From Streptomyces sp. HUAS CB01 (lineage in GTDB: Bacteria; Actinomycetota; Actinomycetes; Streptomycetales; Streptomycetaceae): DNA of 64,000 nucleotides. This document shows positions 17,959-26,645 of the stretch, in pieces. Every line of letters begins with the position of its first letter. The first letter of the stretch is position 1. Location: positions 2,421,001 to 2,485,000 of the forward strand of contig NZ_CP129137.1 of NCBI RefSeq assembly GCF_030406905.1, in the 5' to 3' direction. The translations under genes and the position numbers were made by a program. Below the pieces are notes generated by a model. It saw nothing but the letters and a program-made list of their open reading frames with translations, was not told where the DNA came from and did not search any database.

Positions 17959-18858
17959 ATGCGTGAAATCCGGCGTAGCCGGCGGCGCGCCGTCGCCGGT
18001 GCCGTCGCGGCGGCCCTGGCGATCACGGCCGGACCGGTCGGATGCGACGCGCCCCCCGGAGCCGACCGCGGGCCCGTGAAGCGCCCGCAGCCCTCCCCGA
18101 CGCGCGTCTGGGACCGCGCCCCCGGCTCGCTGGCCGCCGTCGGCGACTCCATCACCCGCGGCTTCGACGCCTGCTCGCTGTTCGCGGACTGCCCCGAGGT
18201 GTCCTGGGCGACCGGTACCGACACCGCCGTGCGCAGTCTCGCCCTGCGGCTGCTGGGGACGGCGGCCGCCCCCCGGCGCGCCTGGAACCATGCGCGGTCC
18301 GGGGCGCGGATGGCCGATCTGCCCGCGCAGATGACGGCGGCGGCGGACCGCAGGCCCGAGTTGGTGACGGTGATGGTGGGGGCCAACGACGCCTGCCGGG
18401 ACACACCCGCGCAGATGACACCGGTCGCGGAGTTCACCGAGTCGTTCACGGCCGCGATGCGCTCGCTGCGCAGCACGGCGCCCAGGGCGCACGTGTACGT
18501 GTCGAGCGTGCCCGACCTGAAGCGGCTGTGGTCGACCGGGCGCGGCAATCCGCTCGGCAAGCAGATCTGGAAGCTCGGCATCTGCGCCTCGATGCTGGGG
18601 GACGCGGACGACCTGGGGCCGGCGGCCCAGGAGCGCAGGGCGCTCGTGCACGACCGTGTCGTCGCCTACAACCGGGCGCTGCGGGACGTCTGTGCGAAGG
18701 ATCTGCGCTGCCGGTACGACGGTGACGCCGTCTTCGACTACCGCTTCACCGGCGAGCAGCTGAGCCCCTGGGACTGGTTCCACCCGAGCAGGAACGGCCA
18801 GAGCCGGCTGGCGGAGATCGCCTACCGGAACATCACCGCGGCGCGGCCGCCGGAGTAG
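17959..18858 (+). CDS. SGNH/GDSL hydrolase, probable lipoprotein
   Basis: 299 residues from the ATG at 17959, preceded by a GGGGGAGGG ribosome site. The N-terminus is an Arg-rich export signal (MREIRRSRRRAVAGAVAAAL) ending in a lipobox-like AGPVGC, so the mature protein may be lipid-anchored at Cys29. SGNH blocks: Ser64 in AVGDSI (block I), the Asn block VGANDAC, and Asp272/His275 in WDWFHPSRNG (block V). It should be an esterase or lipase at the cell surface. The closest general type is the Streptomyces GDSL lipase family. A hairpin terminator follows. Confidence 0.92.
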   Translation: MREIRRSRRRAVAGAVAAALAITAGPVGCDAPPGADRGPVKRPQPSPTRVWDRAPGSLAAVGDSITRGFDACSLFADCPEVSWATGTDTAVRSLALRLLGTAAAPRRAWNHARSGARMADLPAQMTAAADRRPELVTVMVGANDACRDTPAQMTPVAEFTESFTAAMRSLRSTAPRAHVYVSSVPDLKRLWSTGRGNPLGKQIWKLGICASMLGDADDLGPAAQERRALVHDRVVAYNRALRDVCAKDLRCRYDGDAVFDYRFTGEQLSPWDWFHPSRNGQSRLAEIAYRNITAARPPE

Positions 18859-18875
18859 ACCGCGACCCGGGGGCG

Positions 18876-18907
18876 GACCCCGGGGCGGCTGTCAGGGACC
18901 GCCCCGG
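18876..18907 (+). terminator. Hairpin after the SGNH hydrolase gene
   Basis: An 11-bp perfect stem (CCCCGGGGCGG and CCGCCCCGGGG) with a 10-base loop, starting 18 bases past the stop. Confidence 0.65.
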
Positions 18908-19204
18908 GGGGACCGGGGCCCCGGAGGGTCACCGATCGCGGTGCGCGCACCCTTCGGGCGGCCGGCGCACCGGACCGCGTGGGCACCGGGGACGAACCTC
19001 CAGGATGCTGCTTCCCCGTCATGAGTCGCGCAGGCGCGCCGAACCGCCCCGGTCCACGTGACATGTGTCGCGGTCGGGCGGAGCCCCTGCGCGTGCGGCT
19101 CCCGCCCGTGGCCCGGCCCTCACCGGCTTCCCCTCTGGTCACGGCACCAACTCCTTTTCCATACTGGCCACTTCGGAAGAACGGTTTCGGCGGAGGGATG
19201 CGGT
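18908..19204. other. Intergenic region before the pyroglutamyl-peptidase relative
   Basis: About 300 bases. The last 70 contain the only A/T-richer patch (CAACTCCTTTTCCATACTGG), a plausible promoter, and a GGAGGG ribosome site at 19192. No gene is supported. Confidence 0.4.
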
Positions 19205-20485
19205 GTGCGGCGGACACTCGGGTTGCTGGTCGTGACGGCGGTGGTGGGCACGATGGCCGGTGGAGCCCCGGCGAACGCGGGCGAACCGGCGACGGGCGCG
19301 GCTCCCGCCGCGGCCGCGGCGACCGTGGAGGAGCAGCGGCTGGACCGGGCCGTACCGCAGGAGATCCTGCGGCGCAGTGGATTCGACTCCGTGGCGGGCG
19401 GTTTCGCCAGGGCGTTGCGGTCGGCGGACTCCCACGCCGAGGCCCGCCGGGTCGTGGACCGGCAGGGTTCGGCGCTGTGGCGGCGGGCCGTGGACCGGGC
19501 GCAGGGCCGGGGTCCCGTACGCGGGGACCTCAGCCGCGACGACGACCGCCCGCTGTACTGGGCGCGGCTCGCCATGACCCGGGAACTGCGCTCCTGGGAA
19601 CCGGGGTTCGCCCTGGCCCCCGAGGCTCGGGAGCGGCTGCTCGCTGAGCTGGAGCGGACCTCCCGCGGCCAGGACACCATGGACTTCCCGGGAGGGGGGA
19701 GGACCGGCGGCAAGGGCTTCAAGCGGATCGTGCTGACCGGCTTCGACCCGTTCACCCTGGACCGCGACATCAGGATCAGCAACCCGAGCGGGGCGACGGC
19801 GCTCGCCCTCGACGGCACCTGGCTGCGGACCCCGGACGGCGGCCTGGCCCGGATCGAGACGGCGGTCTTCCCGGTGCGCTGGGCGGACTTCGCCGCCGGC
19901 ACCGTCGAGGAGACCCTGCGCCGGCGGCTGCCCGAGGCGGACCTGTTCACGACCGTGAGCCAGGGCCGGGTCGGGCGCTTCGACATCGAACGCACCAACG
20001 GCGCCTGGCGCGGCGGCTTCCCGGACAACGAGAACGTCTCGCGCACGGAGACCGTGCCGGTGGCCGAGAGCTCCGCACAGCCGCAGTGGACGTCGACGAC
20101 CCTGCCGTATGCGGCCGTCGTCTCCGCGGAGACCGGACGCTTCCCGGTGTACGACAACACGTCCGTCACCGAGATACCCGCGGGCGGTACCGACCAGGTG
20201 GTCCGCCCCGACGGCCCCACCCCCGGGTCCACGGCCCGCGCGGGAGGCGGCGGGAACTACCTGTCCAACGAGATCGCCTACCGGGCCACGCTGCTGCGCG
20301 ACCGCCTCGGGCTGCGCGACACCCTGCCGGGCGGCCATGTGCACACCCCGGTGCTCGAGTTCGGGGCGGGCAACACGGATCCGGCGACGGGCAGCGTGAC
20401 CGACCCCGGGTTCGTACGGAACCGGCTGGACATCATCGCCCAGGTACGGGCCATCGTGGCGGTGGCGGCGGCGGCCCGCCGCTGA
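19205..20485 (+). CDS. Secreted pyroglutamyl-peptidase (C15) relative with Cys-to-Ser change
   Basis: 426 residues from the GTG at 19205 (GGAGGG 8 bases upstream). A signal peptide (VRRTLGLLVVTAVVGTMAGG, cut after APANA) is followed by a helical domain of about 130 residues not found in PGP-I. The C15 fold then starts at VLTGFDPF (Gly179). Family catalytic positions: Glu262 in GRFDIERTNG matches the PGP-I glutamate, and His380 in GGHVHTP matches the catalytic His. The nucleophile motif (usually YLCN) is YLSN, with Ser354 in place of Cys. It is longer than PGP-I (about 215 residues) and exported. It may be a serine-dependent hydrolase, or it may be inactive. Confidence 0.8.
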   Translation: MRRTLGLLVVTAVVGTMAGGAPANAGEPATGAAPAAAAATVEEQRLDRAVPQEILRRSGFDSVAGGFARALRSADSHAEARRVVDRQGSALWRRAVDRAQGRGPVRGDLSRDDDRPLYWARLAMTRELRSWEPGFALAPEARERLLAELERTSRGQDTMDFPGGGRTGGKGFKRIVLTGFDPFTLDRDIRISNPSGATALALDGTWLRTPDGGLARIETAVFPVRWADFAAGTVEETLRRRLPEADLFTTVSQGRVGRFDIERTNGAWRGGFPDNENVSRTETVPVAESSAQPQWTSTTLPYAAVVSAETGRFPVYDNTSVTEIPAGGTDQVVRPDGPTPGSTARAGGGGNYLSNEIAYRATLLRDRLGLRDTLPGGHVHTPVLEFGAGNTDPATGSVTDPGFVRNRLDIIAQVRAIVAVAAAARR

Positions 20486-20978
20486 GCCGCACCGGCGACG
20501 AAGGACGCCTGATCGTCTTCAGCGGCCCCGTTCGTCGCGGCACCGGGTGACGTCCCGGCCGAGTCCCTGCCATGCCCGGCTGGTCCACGGGGCTGCCTCG
20601 CGCGGGGCGCGGCCGACCGTCGCCGGAGGGCCGGCGGTCACCGGGTACGAACCGGGCTGCTCGCCGCCGGCCCCGGCTGTGGGACGCGCCGGGCGGCACG
20701 CGGCCGGCGCCGGGCCGGGACGCGTGCCGGGCAACCGGCACCGCCGCGGCAGTCAACCGCGCCGCGCTCGCGGCACCGGCGGCCTGCCGCCGCTTCGCCC
20801 GCTCGTCCGGACGGCCGCCTCGCCCGTGACGACCGTGAGGGGACGGGTGGGTGCCGTCTCGGGTGGCGGTGGGCCCGTGCAGGACACGCCTCGGCACCCG
20901 CGCTCCGGGGCTGGTCTTCGCGACTTCGGGGCAGCCGCGACGTCGGCCCCGAACCGGCGATCGCGCCCGCAACACGCC
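20486..20978. other. Non-coding gap, about 490 bases
   Basis: Lies between two convergent genes. It is GC-rich, with no supported gene on either strand; open frames here have random Arg/Pro/Gly composition. I see no strong terminator hairpin or repeat. Confidence 0.45.
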
Positions 20979-21875
20979 CTAGGAGCGGGCCTCGTCCTTG
21001 CCGAAGCCGTAGGGCGCCGAGGGCCGGCCCTGGTCGCGGCTCGCGTGCGGGTCCTGCCCCGGCTGCGGGTGGGCGTGCGGGTCCGGCGCGGCGTACGGGT
21101 GCCGGTCCGGGGTCCGGTCGCCGGACTCCTCCGCCTCCCCGTCCTCCGTCAGGTCGCGCACCAGCAGCGTGGCGCCCGCGACGGCGCCCGGCATCAGCAG
21201 CACCGCGACGAACGGGACGAGGAAGGCCAGCGCCAGCGGAACGCCGAAGCCGAGGGTCAGCATGCGGCGGCCGCGCAGCAGCGCGAGGCGCTCCCTGAAC
21301 TCGACGCGCCGCCGCTGGAGGGCCACGGCGGTGAGCTCCTCGGCGAGGAAGAAGCCGGTGACGCAGAAGCCGAGCACGGGGACGACGGTCTGGCCGACGA
21401 CGGGAACGAACCCGAGCGCGAAGAGCAGCACCCCGTAGAGCGCGACACGGATCACGATCCGCAGGCTGTCCCGTGCGGAGATCCACAGCTCGCGCCAGAG
21501 CGGCAGCCCGGACCGCGGGACCTCACCGCCCTCGGCGCGGTCGACGGCCTCGGAGAGCGACTCGTAGAACGGCTGCCCCACCAGCAGCGTCACGGCGGTG
21601 AACGTGATCACGGCGAGGAAGAGGCCGAAGACCCACACCAGCGCCGTGAGGAAGCCGCGGAACAGCCCCTGCCACGGCGACGACCAGTCCGACGCGAAGG
21701 GGGTGGCCCAGCCCACGAGGTCGTCGGCGCCGTAGGCGAGCCCGACGAGGGCTCCGGCGTACAGCACCAGGGTGATCAGCCCGGGCAGCAGCCCGAAGCC
21801 GAACCACCGGCCGTGGCGGCCGACCCACTGCTGCCCCTTCACCAAGTAGCCGAAGCCCGCACCCAGATCACGCAT
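20979..21875 (-). CDS. EI24 / CysZ-like integral membrane protein
   Basis: 298 residues from the ATG at 21875. The family opening GAGFGYLVKGQQWVGRHGRW is followed by four to five hydrophobic segments (FGLLPGLITLVLYAGALVGL, ALVWVFGLFLAVITFTAVTL, VALYGVLLFALGFVPVVGQT, GFGVPLALAFLVPFVAVLLM). After about residue 235 comes a hydrophilic His/Pro/Asp-rich tail (DRHPYAAPDPHAHPQPGQD). EI24-domain proteins include the sulfate permease CysZ, but most actinomycete members are uncharacterised. The tail could bind metal but this is not shown. The gene is divergent from the M14 carboxypeptidase. Confidence 0.88.
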   Translation of the reverse strand: MRDLGAGFGYLVKGQQWVGRHGRWFGFGLLPGLITLVLYAGALVGLAYGADDLVGWATPFASDWSSPWQGLFRGFLTALVWVFGLFLAVITFTAVTLLVGQPFYESLSEAVDRAEGGEVPRSGLPLWRELWISARDSLRIVIRVALYGVLLFALGFVPVVGQTVVPVLGFCVTGFFLAEELTAVALQRRRVEFRERLALLRGRRMLTLGFGVPLALAFLVPFVAVLLMPGAVAGATLLVRDLTEDGEAEESGDRTPDRHPYAAPDPHAHPQPGQDPHASRDQGRPSAPYGFGKDEARS

Positions 21876-21884
21876 GCGCCACAC

Positions 21885-21913
21885 CCTATACGGGGTGCGG
21901 AACCGCCGGTCAC
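21885..21913 (-). promoter_or_regulatory. Promoter of the EI24-like gene
   Basis: Minus-strand -35 GTGACC (21908-21913), 17-bp spacer, -10 TATAGG (21885-21890). The expected start lies three or four bases before the ATG at 21875, so the leader would be almost absent. Confidence 0.5.
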
Positions 21914-21957
21914 GGGCCTGTGGACGAAGGCCGGGACCCTGTGGACGGCAGTCCGCC

Positions 21958-21986
21958 GAGGCGGCGCCCGCCGCGGGCGCCGCCTC
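21958..21986. other. Perfect hairpin in a divergent intergenic region
   Basis: GAGGCGGCGCCCGC and its complement with a 1-base centre. It lies between two gene starts, not between gene ends, so it is not an ordinary terminator. It could attenuate or stabilise the leader of the carboxypeptidase message. Confidence 0.5.
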
Positions 21987-22134
21987 GGCAGGCGTCCACC
22001 GTCCGGCGGCGGGCATGCCCCGTCCGACGCGGCAGGCGTCCCCCGTTCGCCACTCAAGTCCCTCTTGTCCTTCCGGAGTTGAACAGGTAGACCCTGCGTA
22101 CCGAACGCTTCCGACCCACCGGAGGTCCGTACGC

Positions 22135-24693
22135 ATGGGCATGCCCAGATCCCTTCTGGCCGCCACCGCGGGAGCCGCCGCCGTCGCCGTGACGGGCGCG
22201 CTGCTCCTCGCCCCCGGCCCGGCGGCCGCCGCCCCGGGGCCCGACGGCCCGCACCATGTACGCGAAGGCGCGGGCCGGGACACCGGACGGGACGCCACCC
22301 CGGTCGGAACGGGTGCGCTGCGGGCCCTCGAGGTCGCGGAGCCGGGCCTGCGCAAGGACGGCGGCTATCCCCGGCGGACGGTGCTCGCTCCCCCGCCGGT
22401 GAACCCCGCGGACAAGTCGGTCAAGCTGGGGCTGGCCCCGTACCACGCGCTGGCGCCCCGGCTGAACGCCCTGCAGGGGCTGGGCGACCGGGTCAGCGTG
22501 GAGATCGCGGGGCGCTCGGCGGGCGGCCACGAGCTGTACCTGGTGACCGTCACCGCTCCGGAGACCGCCAAGCAGGCGCGTGACCAGGAGCGGATGCGCG
22601 AGCTCATCGAGAACCGGCCCGCCGTGGCCGCGCGGGACCGCCGCATCAGGACCGCGTACAAGACCCCGGTCTTCTTCAACAACAACATCCACGGCAACGA
22701 GTGGGAGGGCACCGACGCCGCGCTGGAGCTCGTCGAGGAACTGGCGCGGGCGAAGGACGCGCGGACCGCCTCCCTGCTCGCGAGGAACCGGATCCACATC
22801 AACGTCACCGCCAACCCGGACGGCCGGATCGCCGGCACGCGCGCCAACGGCAACGGCTTCGACCTCAACCGGGACTTCATCACCGCCTCCCAGCCGGAGA
22901 CCCGCGCGATGCGCCGGATCGCCGTCGACAAGCAGCCCGCGGTGATGCTCGACCTCCACGGCTACGTCAACGGCACGCTGATCGAGCCGACGACCCCGCC
23001 GCACGGGGAGAACTACGAGTACGACCTGTTCCTGAAGAACGCCTACGCCAATGCGCTGGGCATGGAGAAGGCCGTCAACGGCCTCGGCCGCACCCCGGAG
23101 AAGGACGGTGTCGAACCGGCCGTCATCCCCTTCCGCGACCAGCAGGAGGGGTGGGACGACTGGCCGCCGATCTTCACCCCGCAGTACATGCCCTTCCACG
23201 GCGCCGTGGCCGCGCACACCATCGAGTTCCCGCTGGCGGTCAACAACCGGGCGTACGACACCCTGCCCGTCGCCGAGCTGCGCCGCCGGGCCGCGATCAA
23301 CACGGACATCGCGGGTGCGGCGATGCGCGCCGCACTCGACTGGACGCACACCCACCGGGCGTCCGTGATCGCCGACCAGATCGAGACGTTCCGGCGCGGC
23401 GCGGCGGGTGAGGCGCAGCGGCCGGTGTCGGAGGCGACCGTGCCGGGCGTGCCGGGGATCGGCCCGGAGGACGTCTACACGACGACGTTCCCCCGGGCGT
23501 ACGTCATTCCGGCGGGTGCCCGGCAGCGCAGCGCGACGGCGGCGGCGCGGCTCGTGGACCACCTGGTCGCCAACGACGTGCGGGTGGAGCGGGCGCGCTC
23601 GCCGTTCCGGGCGGCGGGCCGCACGTACCCGGCCGGTACGTACCTGGTCGACATGCACCAGCCCAAGCGGGGCCTCGCGAACGTGATCCTCGCCGACGGC
23701 CGGGACATCAGCGCCGACGTCTCCACGATGTACGACATCTCGGGCTGGAGTCTCGGGCTGCTGTGGGGCGCGAGCGTGGTCGAGGTGACCGGGGGCGCCC
23801 TCAGGGTGGACAGCCGGCCGGTGCGGGCCGCCGCGCCGACGGGTTCCGTGGCGCACCGCGGCGATCTGCGGCTGCGGCTCGACGACCCGAGGGAGCTGGC
23901 GGCGGTCAACTCCCTGCTGGCCCGGGGCGTCCCGGTACGCCGGGCGGCCGACGGTGCGGCGCTGGTGCCGGGCTCGGCCCGGACGGAGGCGAGGTCACTG
24001 GCGACGCGGTACGGGGTGGAGTTCCTGGCGACCGCCGAGCGGAGTTCCGTGCCGCTGAGGCGTACGAGGGTGGCCGCGGCGGTGAGCGCCGGGGAGCTGT
24101 TCGCACTGCGCGAGATGGGCTTCGACGTGGTGCCGGTGTCGAACGCGGTGCTCGACGCGGGCTTCGACTGGTCGTCGGCGGACGCGCTGTTCGTGTCCTC
24201 GGGCCTGGACCGCGCGAAGCTGACCCCGGCGGCGCGGGACGCCCTCGACGGCTTCCTCGCCCGGCGGGGTACGGCGGTGGTCGCGTCCGGCGCGGCGGGT
24301 GCCGCCTTCAACGCCTCCGCCGGTCTGCTGCCGGTCCGTGCGGTGGAGGGCAACGGGGACGCCAACGGTGTCGTACGGGTGGCCAACGCGGGCCGGATCA
24401 CCGCGGGCACCCCGCGGCACACGTTCGTCTACTCGCCGCTGTGGTTCGCCGACCTCGGCCGGGGCGTGCGCGCCGAGCAGTTCTTCGCCTCCGGCGACCC
24501 GCTGGTGTCGGGCCACTGGCGGGCGGGGGCGGACGGTGGGGGCGGCCCGCGGGACGCGGCCGGCAGGGCGTCGGTCGTCAGCGGGGCGTCGGCGCACGGC
24601 GGTCCGGTGGTGCTGTTCGGCACCGAGCCGCTGTTCCGCGACCACCCGAAGGGCGTGTTCGCACAGGTCGGCCGGGCGCTGCTGCTGCGCTGA
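22135..24693 (+). CDS. Secreted M14 family zinc carboxypeptidase
   Basis: 852 residues from the ATG at 22135 (GGAGG 9 bases upstream). A signal peptide (MPRSLLAATAGAAAVAVTGA) is cut after the APGPAAAA run. The zinc carboxypeptidase domain spans about residues 95-400: His186 and Glu189 in NNNIHGNEWEG, His275 in MLDLHGYVNG as third zinc ligand, and Glu364 in AAHTIEFPL as the general base. The substrate-binding Asn/Arg pair is in NGNGFDLNRDF. The remaining 400 residues form a beta-rich region and a glutamine-amidotransferase-like end (ALFVSSGLDRAKLTPAARDA). It should trim C-terminal residues from extracellular peptides. Confidence 0.92.
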   Translation: MGMPRSLLAATAGAAAVAVTGALLLAPGPAAAAPGPDGPHHVREGAGRDTGRDATPVGTGALRALEVAEPGLRKDGGYPRRTVLAPPPVNPADKSVKLGLAPYHALAPRLNALQGLGDRVSVEIAGRSAGGHELYLVTVTAPETAKQARDQERMRELIENRPAVAARDRRIRTAYKTPVFFNNNIHGNEWEGTDAALELVEELARAKDARTASLLARNRIHINVTANPDGRIAGTRANGNGFDLNRDFITASQPETRAMRRIAVDKQPAVMLDLHGYVNGTLIEPTTPPHGENYEYDLFLKNAYANALGMEKAVNGLGRTPEKDGVEPAVIPFRDQQEGWDDWPPIFTPQYMPFHGAVAAHTIEFPLAVNNRAYDTLPVAELRRRAAINTDIAGAAMRAALDWTHTHRASVIADQIETFRRGAAGEAQRPVSEATVPGVPGIGPEDVYTTTFPRAYVIPAGARQRSATAAARLVDHLVANDVRVERARSPFRAAGRTYPAGTYLVDMHQPKRGLANVILADGRDISADVSTMYDISGWSLGLLWGASVVEVTGGALRVDSRPVRAAAPTGSVAHRGDLRLRLDDPRELAAVNSLLARGVPVRRAADGAALVPGSARTEARSLATRYGVEFLATAERSSVPLRRTRVAAAVSAGELFALREMGFDVVPVSNAVLDAGFDWSSADALFVSSGLDRAKLTPAARDALDGFLARRGTAVVASGAAGAAFNASAGLLPVRAVEGNGDANGVVRVANAGRITAGTPRHTFVYSPLWFADLGRGVRAEQFFASGDPLVSGHWRAGADGGGGPRDAAGRASVVSGASAHGGPVVLFGTEPLFRDHPKGVFAQVGRALLLR

Positions 24694-24972
24694 GCGGATC
24701 GGATCGGATCGGATCGCGTGCGGGCCGGTGGGGCGCCGGGTGCCGTCGGGGTCCGTGGCGGGCAGCGGAGACACGGCGGGGCGACGCCGGACCGGCGACG
24801 GGCGCCGGCGCGGCCCGCGCTCACGGCCCTGGAGTACCCGGCCGGGCGGCTCGGGGCGCGGCGGATCGCGCTCGACACACGGCCGGCCCCGGGCCGGCAC
24901 GGGGGACGTGGGCGGGCGCCGCGGGCCCGTCACGGGCGGCGGGAGGCGCGGGCCGGTGACGCGGGCCGTGAT
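24694..24972. other. Non-coding gap with pentamer run
   Basis: Directly after the carboxypeptidase stop lie four copies of GGATC (about 24696-24716). The rest is GC-rich with no supported gene and ends at the terminator hairpin. Confidence 0.5.
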
Positions 24973-25011
24973 GCGACGAGGGCCGCACCCCAGGGGTGCG
25001 GCCCTCGTCGC
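24973..25011. terminator. Strong bidirectional hairpin
   Basis: An 18-bp perfect stem (GCGACGAGGGCCGCACCC and its complement) with a 3-base CAG loop, between the convergent carboxypeptidase and Ohr genes. Confidence 0.85.
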
Positions 25012-25050
25012 GTGCTCGGTCGCGCCACGGGCGGACCCGGCGCGGGTGGG

Positions 25051-25473
25051 TCAGACCGCGAGCTCGACCGTGATGTTGCCCCGGGTGGCCTTGGAGTACG
25101 GGCACACCTGGTGGGCCTTCTCGACCAGCTCGCGGGCGGTCGCGGCGTCCACGTTCGGGATGGCCGCGGAGATCTTCACGACGATGCCGAAGCCCTCGTC
25201 GTTCCTGCCGATGCCGACCTCGGCGGTGACCGTCGAGCCGGAGATGTCGGCGTTCCCCTGGCGGGCGACGACGCCGAGCGCGCCCTGGAAGCAGGCGCTG
25301 TAGCCGGCGGCGAAGAGCTGCTCCGGGTTCGTACCGGCGCCGGAACCGCCCATCTCCTTGGGCGGGTTGACGACGACGTCGAGGTTGCCGTCGTCGGTGG
25401 CGACACGGCCGTCACGGCCGTTCTCCGCCGTGGCGACGGCGGTGTACAGGACGTCGGACTGCTGGATCGACAT
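25051..25473 (-). CDS. ohr: Organic hydroperoxide resistance protein Ohr
   Basis: 140 residues. This thiol peroxidase of the OsmC/Ohr family reduces organic hydroperoxides in the cytosol. Both catalytic cysteines are present: Cys61 in GYSACFQGAL and Cys124 in HQVCPYSKATRGN, with the family motif NPPKEMGGSGAGTNPEQLFA before them. The usual OhrR regulator is not adjacent by name, but a MarR-type gene lies at 26646 beyond the oxidoreductase. A good GGAAC/AAGGAA-type ribosome site precedes the ATG. Confidence 0.95.
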   Translation of the reverse strand: MSIQQSDVLYTAVATAENGRDGRVATDDGNLDVVVNPPKEMGGSGAGTNPEQLFAAGYSACFQGALGVVARQGNADISGSTVTAEVGIGRNDEGFGIVVKISAAIPNVDAATARELVEKAHQVCPYSKATRGNITVELAV

Positions 25474-25536
25474 GGGTCTGGTTCCTTCTGTCGTTCGCCG
25501 CGGCTCGCGCCCACGACCGCGACGGCTGGGCCGAGC

Positions 25537-26556
25537 CTAGCGGGTCAGCGAGACGATCATCTTGCCGGTGTTCTGGCCGCGCAGCAGGCCGAGGAACGCG
25601 TCGAAGCCGTTCTCGATGCCCTCGACGACCGTCTCGTCGTACTTCAGCTCGCCCGAGCCCAGCCAGCCGGCGACCTCCTGGACGAACTGGCCCTGGAGCC
25701 CGCGGTGGTCGTTGACGAGCATGCCCTGCAGGCGCAGGCGCTTGCCGATGACCAGGGCGAGGTTGCGCGGGCCGGGGGTGGGCTCGGTCGCGTTGTACTG
25801 GGCGATCATTCCGCAGATGGTGACGCGGCCGTGGACGTTGAGCGAGGAGATCGCGGCCTCCAGGTGCTCCCCGCCGACGTTGTCGAAGTAGACGTCGATG
25901 CCGTCGGGGGCCGCCTCCTTCAGCTGCTCGGCGACGGGGCCCTTCTTGTAGTTGAAGGCGGCGTCGAAGCCGTACTCCTCGACGAGGAGCTTGACCTTCT
26001 CGTCGGAACCGGCCGAGCCGATGACGCGCGACGCGCCCTTCAGCTTCGCCATCTGGCCCACCAGGCTGCCGACCGCACCGGCGGCACCCGAGACGAAGAC
26101 CGCGTCGCCCTCCTTGAACGAGGCGACCTCGAACAGGCCGGCGTAGGCGGTGAGCCCCGGCATGCCGAGCACGCCGAGGTAGGCGGAGAGCGGGGCGACG
26201 GAGGCGTCGACCTTGACGGCGTGCCTGGCCTCCACGTCCGCGTACTCGCGCCAGCCGAGGCCGTGCAGGACGTGGTCACCGACCGCGAAGCCGTCCGCGT
26301 TCGACGCGACGACCTCGCCGACAGCGCCGCCCTCCATGGGCTGGTCGAGCTGGAACGGCGGTACGTACGACTTCACGTCGTTCATGCGGCCGCGCATGTA
26401 CGGGTCGACGGAGAAGTGGAGGTTGCGGACGAGGATCCGCCCCTCGCCCGGTTCGGTCACCGGGGCCTCACGCAGGGCGACGTTCTCCGGCTCGGGCCAG
26501 CCGTGGGGGCGGGAGACGAGGTGCCATTCGCGGCTGGTCGCGGGAAGTGCGGGCAT
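25537..26556 (-). CDS. NADP-dependent MDR oxidoreductase (zinc-free, alkenal reductase type)
   Basis: 339 residues of the leukotriene B4 dehydrogenase/CurA subfamily. It opens with SREWHLVSRPHGWPEPEN, then RNLHFSVDPYMRGRM, and has the nucleotide site VSGAAGAVGSLVGQMAKLKG. The zinc ligands of alcohol dehydrogenases are absent. It reduces alpha,beta-unsaturated carbonyls with NADPH. It is divergent from a MarR regulator, and the 89-base gap has two TTCATGTT elements 33 bp apart, so regulation by that MarR is likely. It lies 63 bases upstream of ohr in the same direction, so both may share a stress response. Confidence 0.93.
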   Translation of the reverse strand: MPALPATSREWHLVSRPHGWPEPENVALREAPVTEPGEGRILVRNLHFSVDPYMRGRMNDVKSYVPPFQLDQPMEGGAVGEVVASNADGFAVGDHVLHGLGWREYADVEARHAVKVDASVAPLSAYLGVLGMPGLTAYAGLFEVASFKEGDAVFVSGAAGAVGSLVGQMAKLKGASRVIGSAGSDEKVKLLVEEYGFDAAFNYKKGPVAEQLKEAAPDGIDVYFDNVGGEHLEAAISSLNVHGRVTICGMIAQYNATEPTPGPRNLALVIGKRLRLQGMLVNDHRGLQGQFVQEVAGWLGSGELKYDETVVEGIENGFDAFLGLLRGQNTGKMIVSLTR

Positions 26557-26578
26557 GGTGCGGGCCTCCTAGAAATGC

Positions 26579-26639
26579 TTCATGTTCTGAAACAACCATG
26601 CGACTGAATATTTCATGTTGTCAAGTATCTGGGTATGCT
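26579..26639. promoter_or_regulatory. Divergent promoter with repeated TTCATGTT elements
   Basis: TTCATGTT occurs at 26579-26586 and 26612-26619, exactly 33 bp (three helical turns) apart, with GTTCTGAAAC (an inverted repeat) following the first. A plus-strand -10 TATGCT at 26634-26639 predicts a start at the A of the MarR ATG (26646). These are candidate MarR operators. Confidence 0.55.
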
Positions 26640-26645
26640 GACGGC

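Noticed and set aside
24696..24716. GGATC pentamer run as a regulatory site
   Set aside because: Four copies right after a stop codon look like simple slippage. Nothing nearby suggests function.
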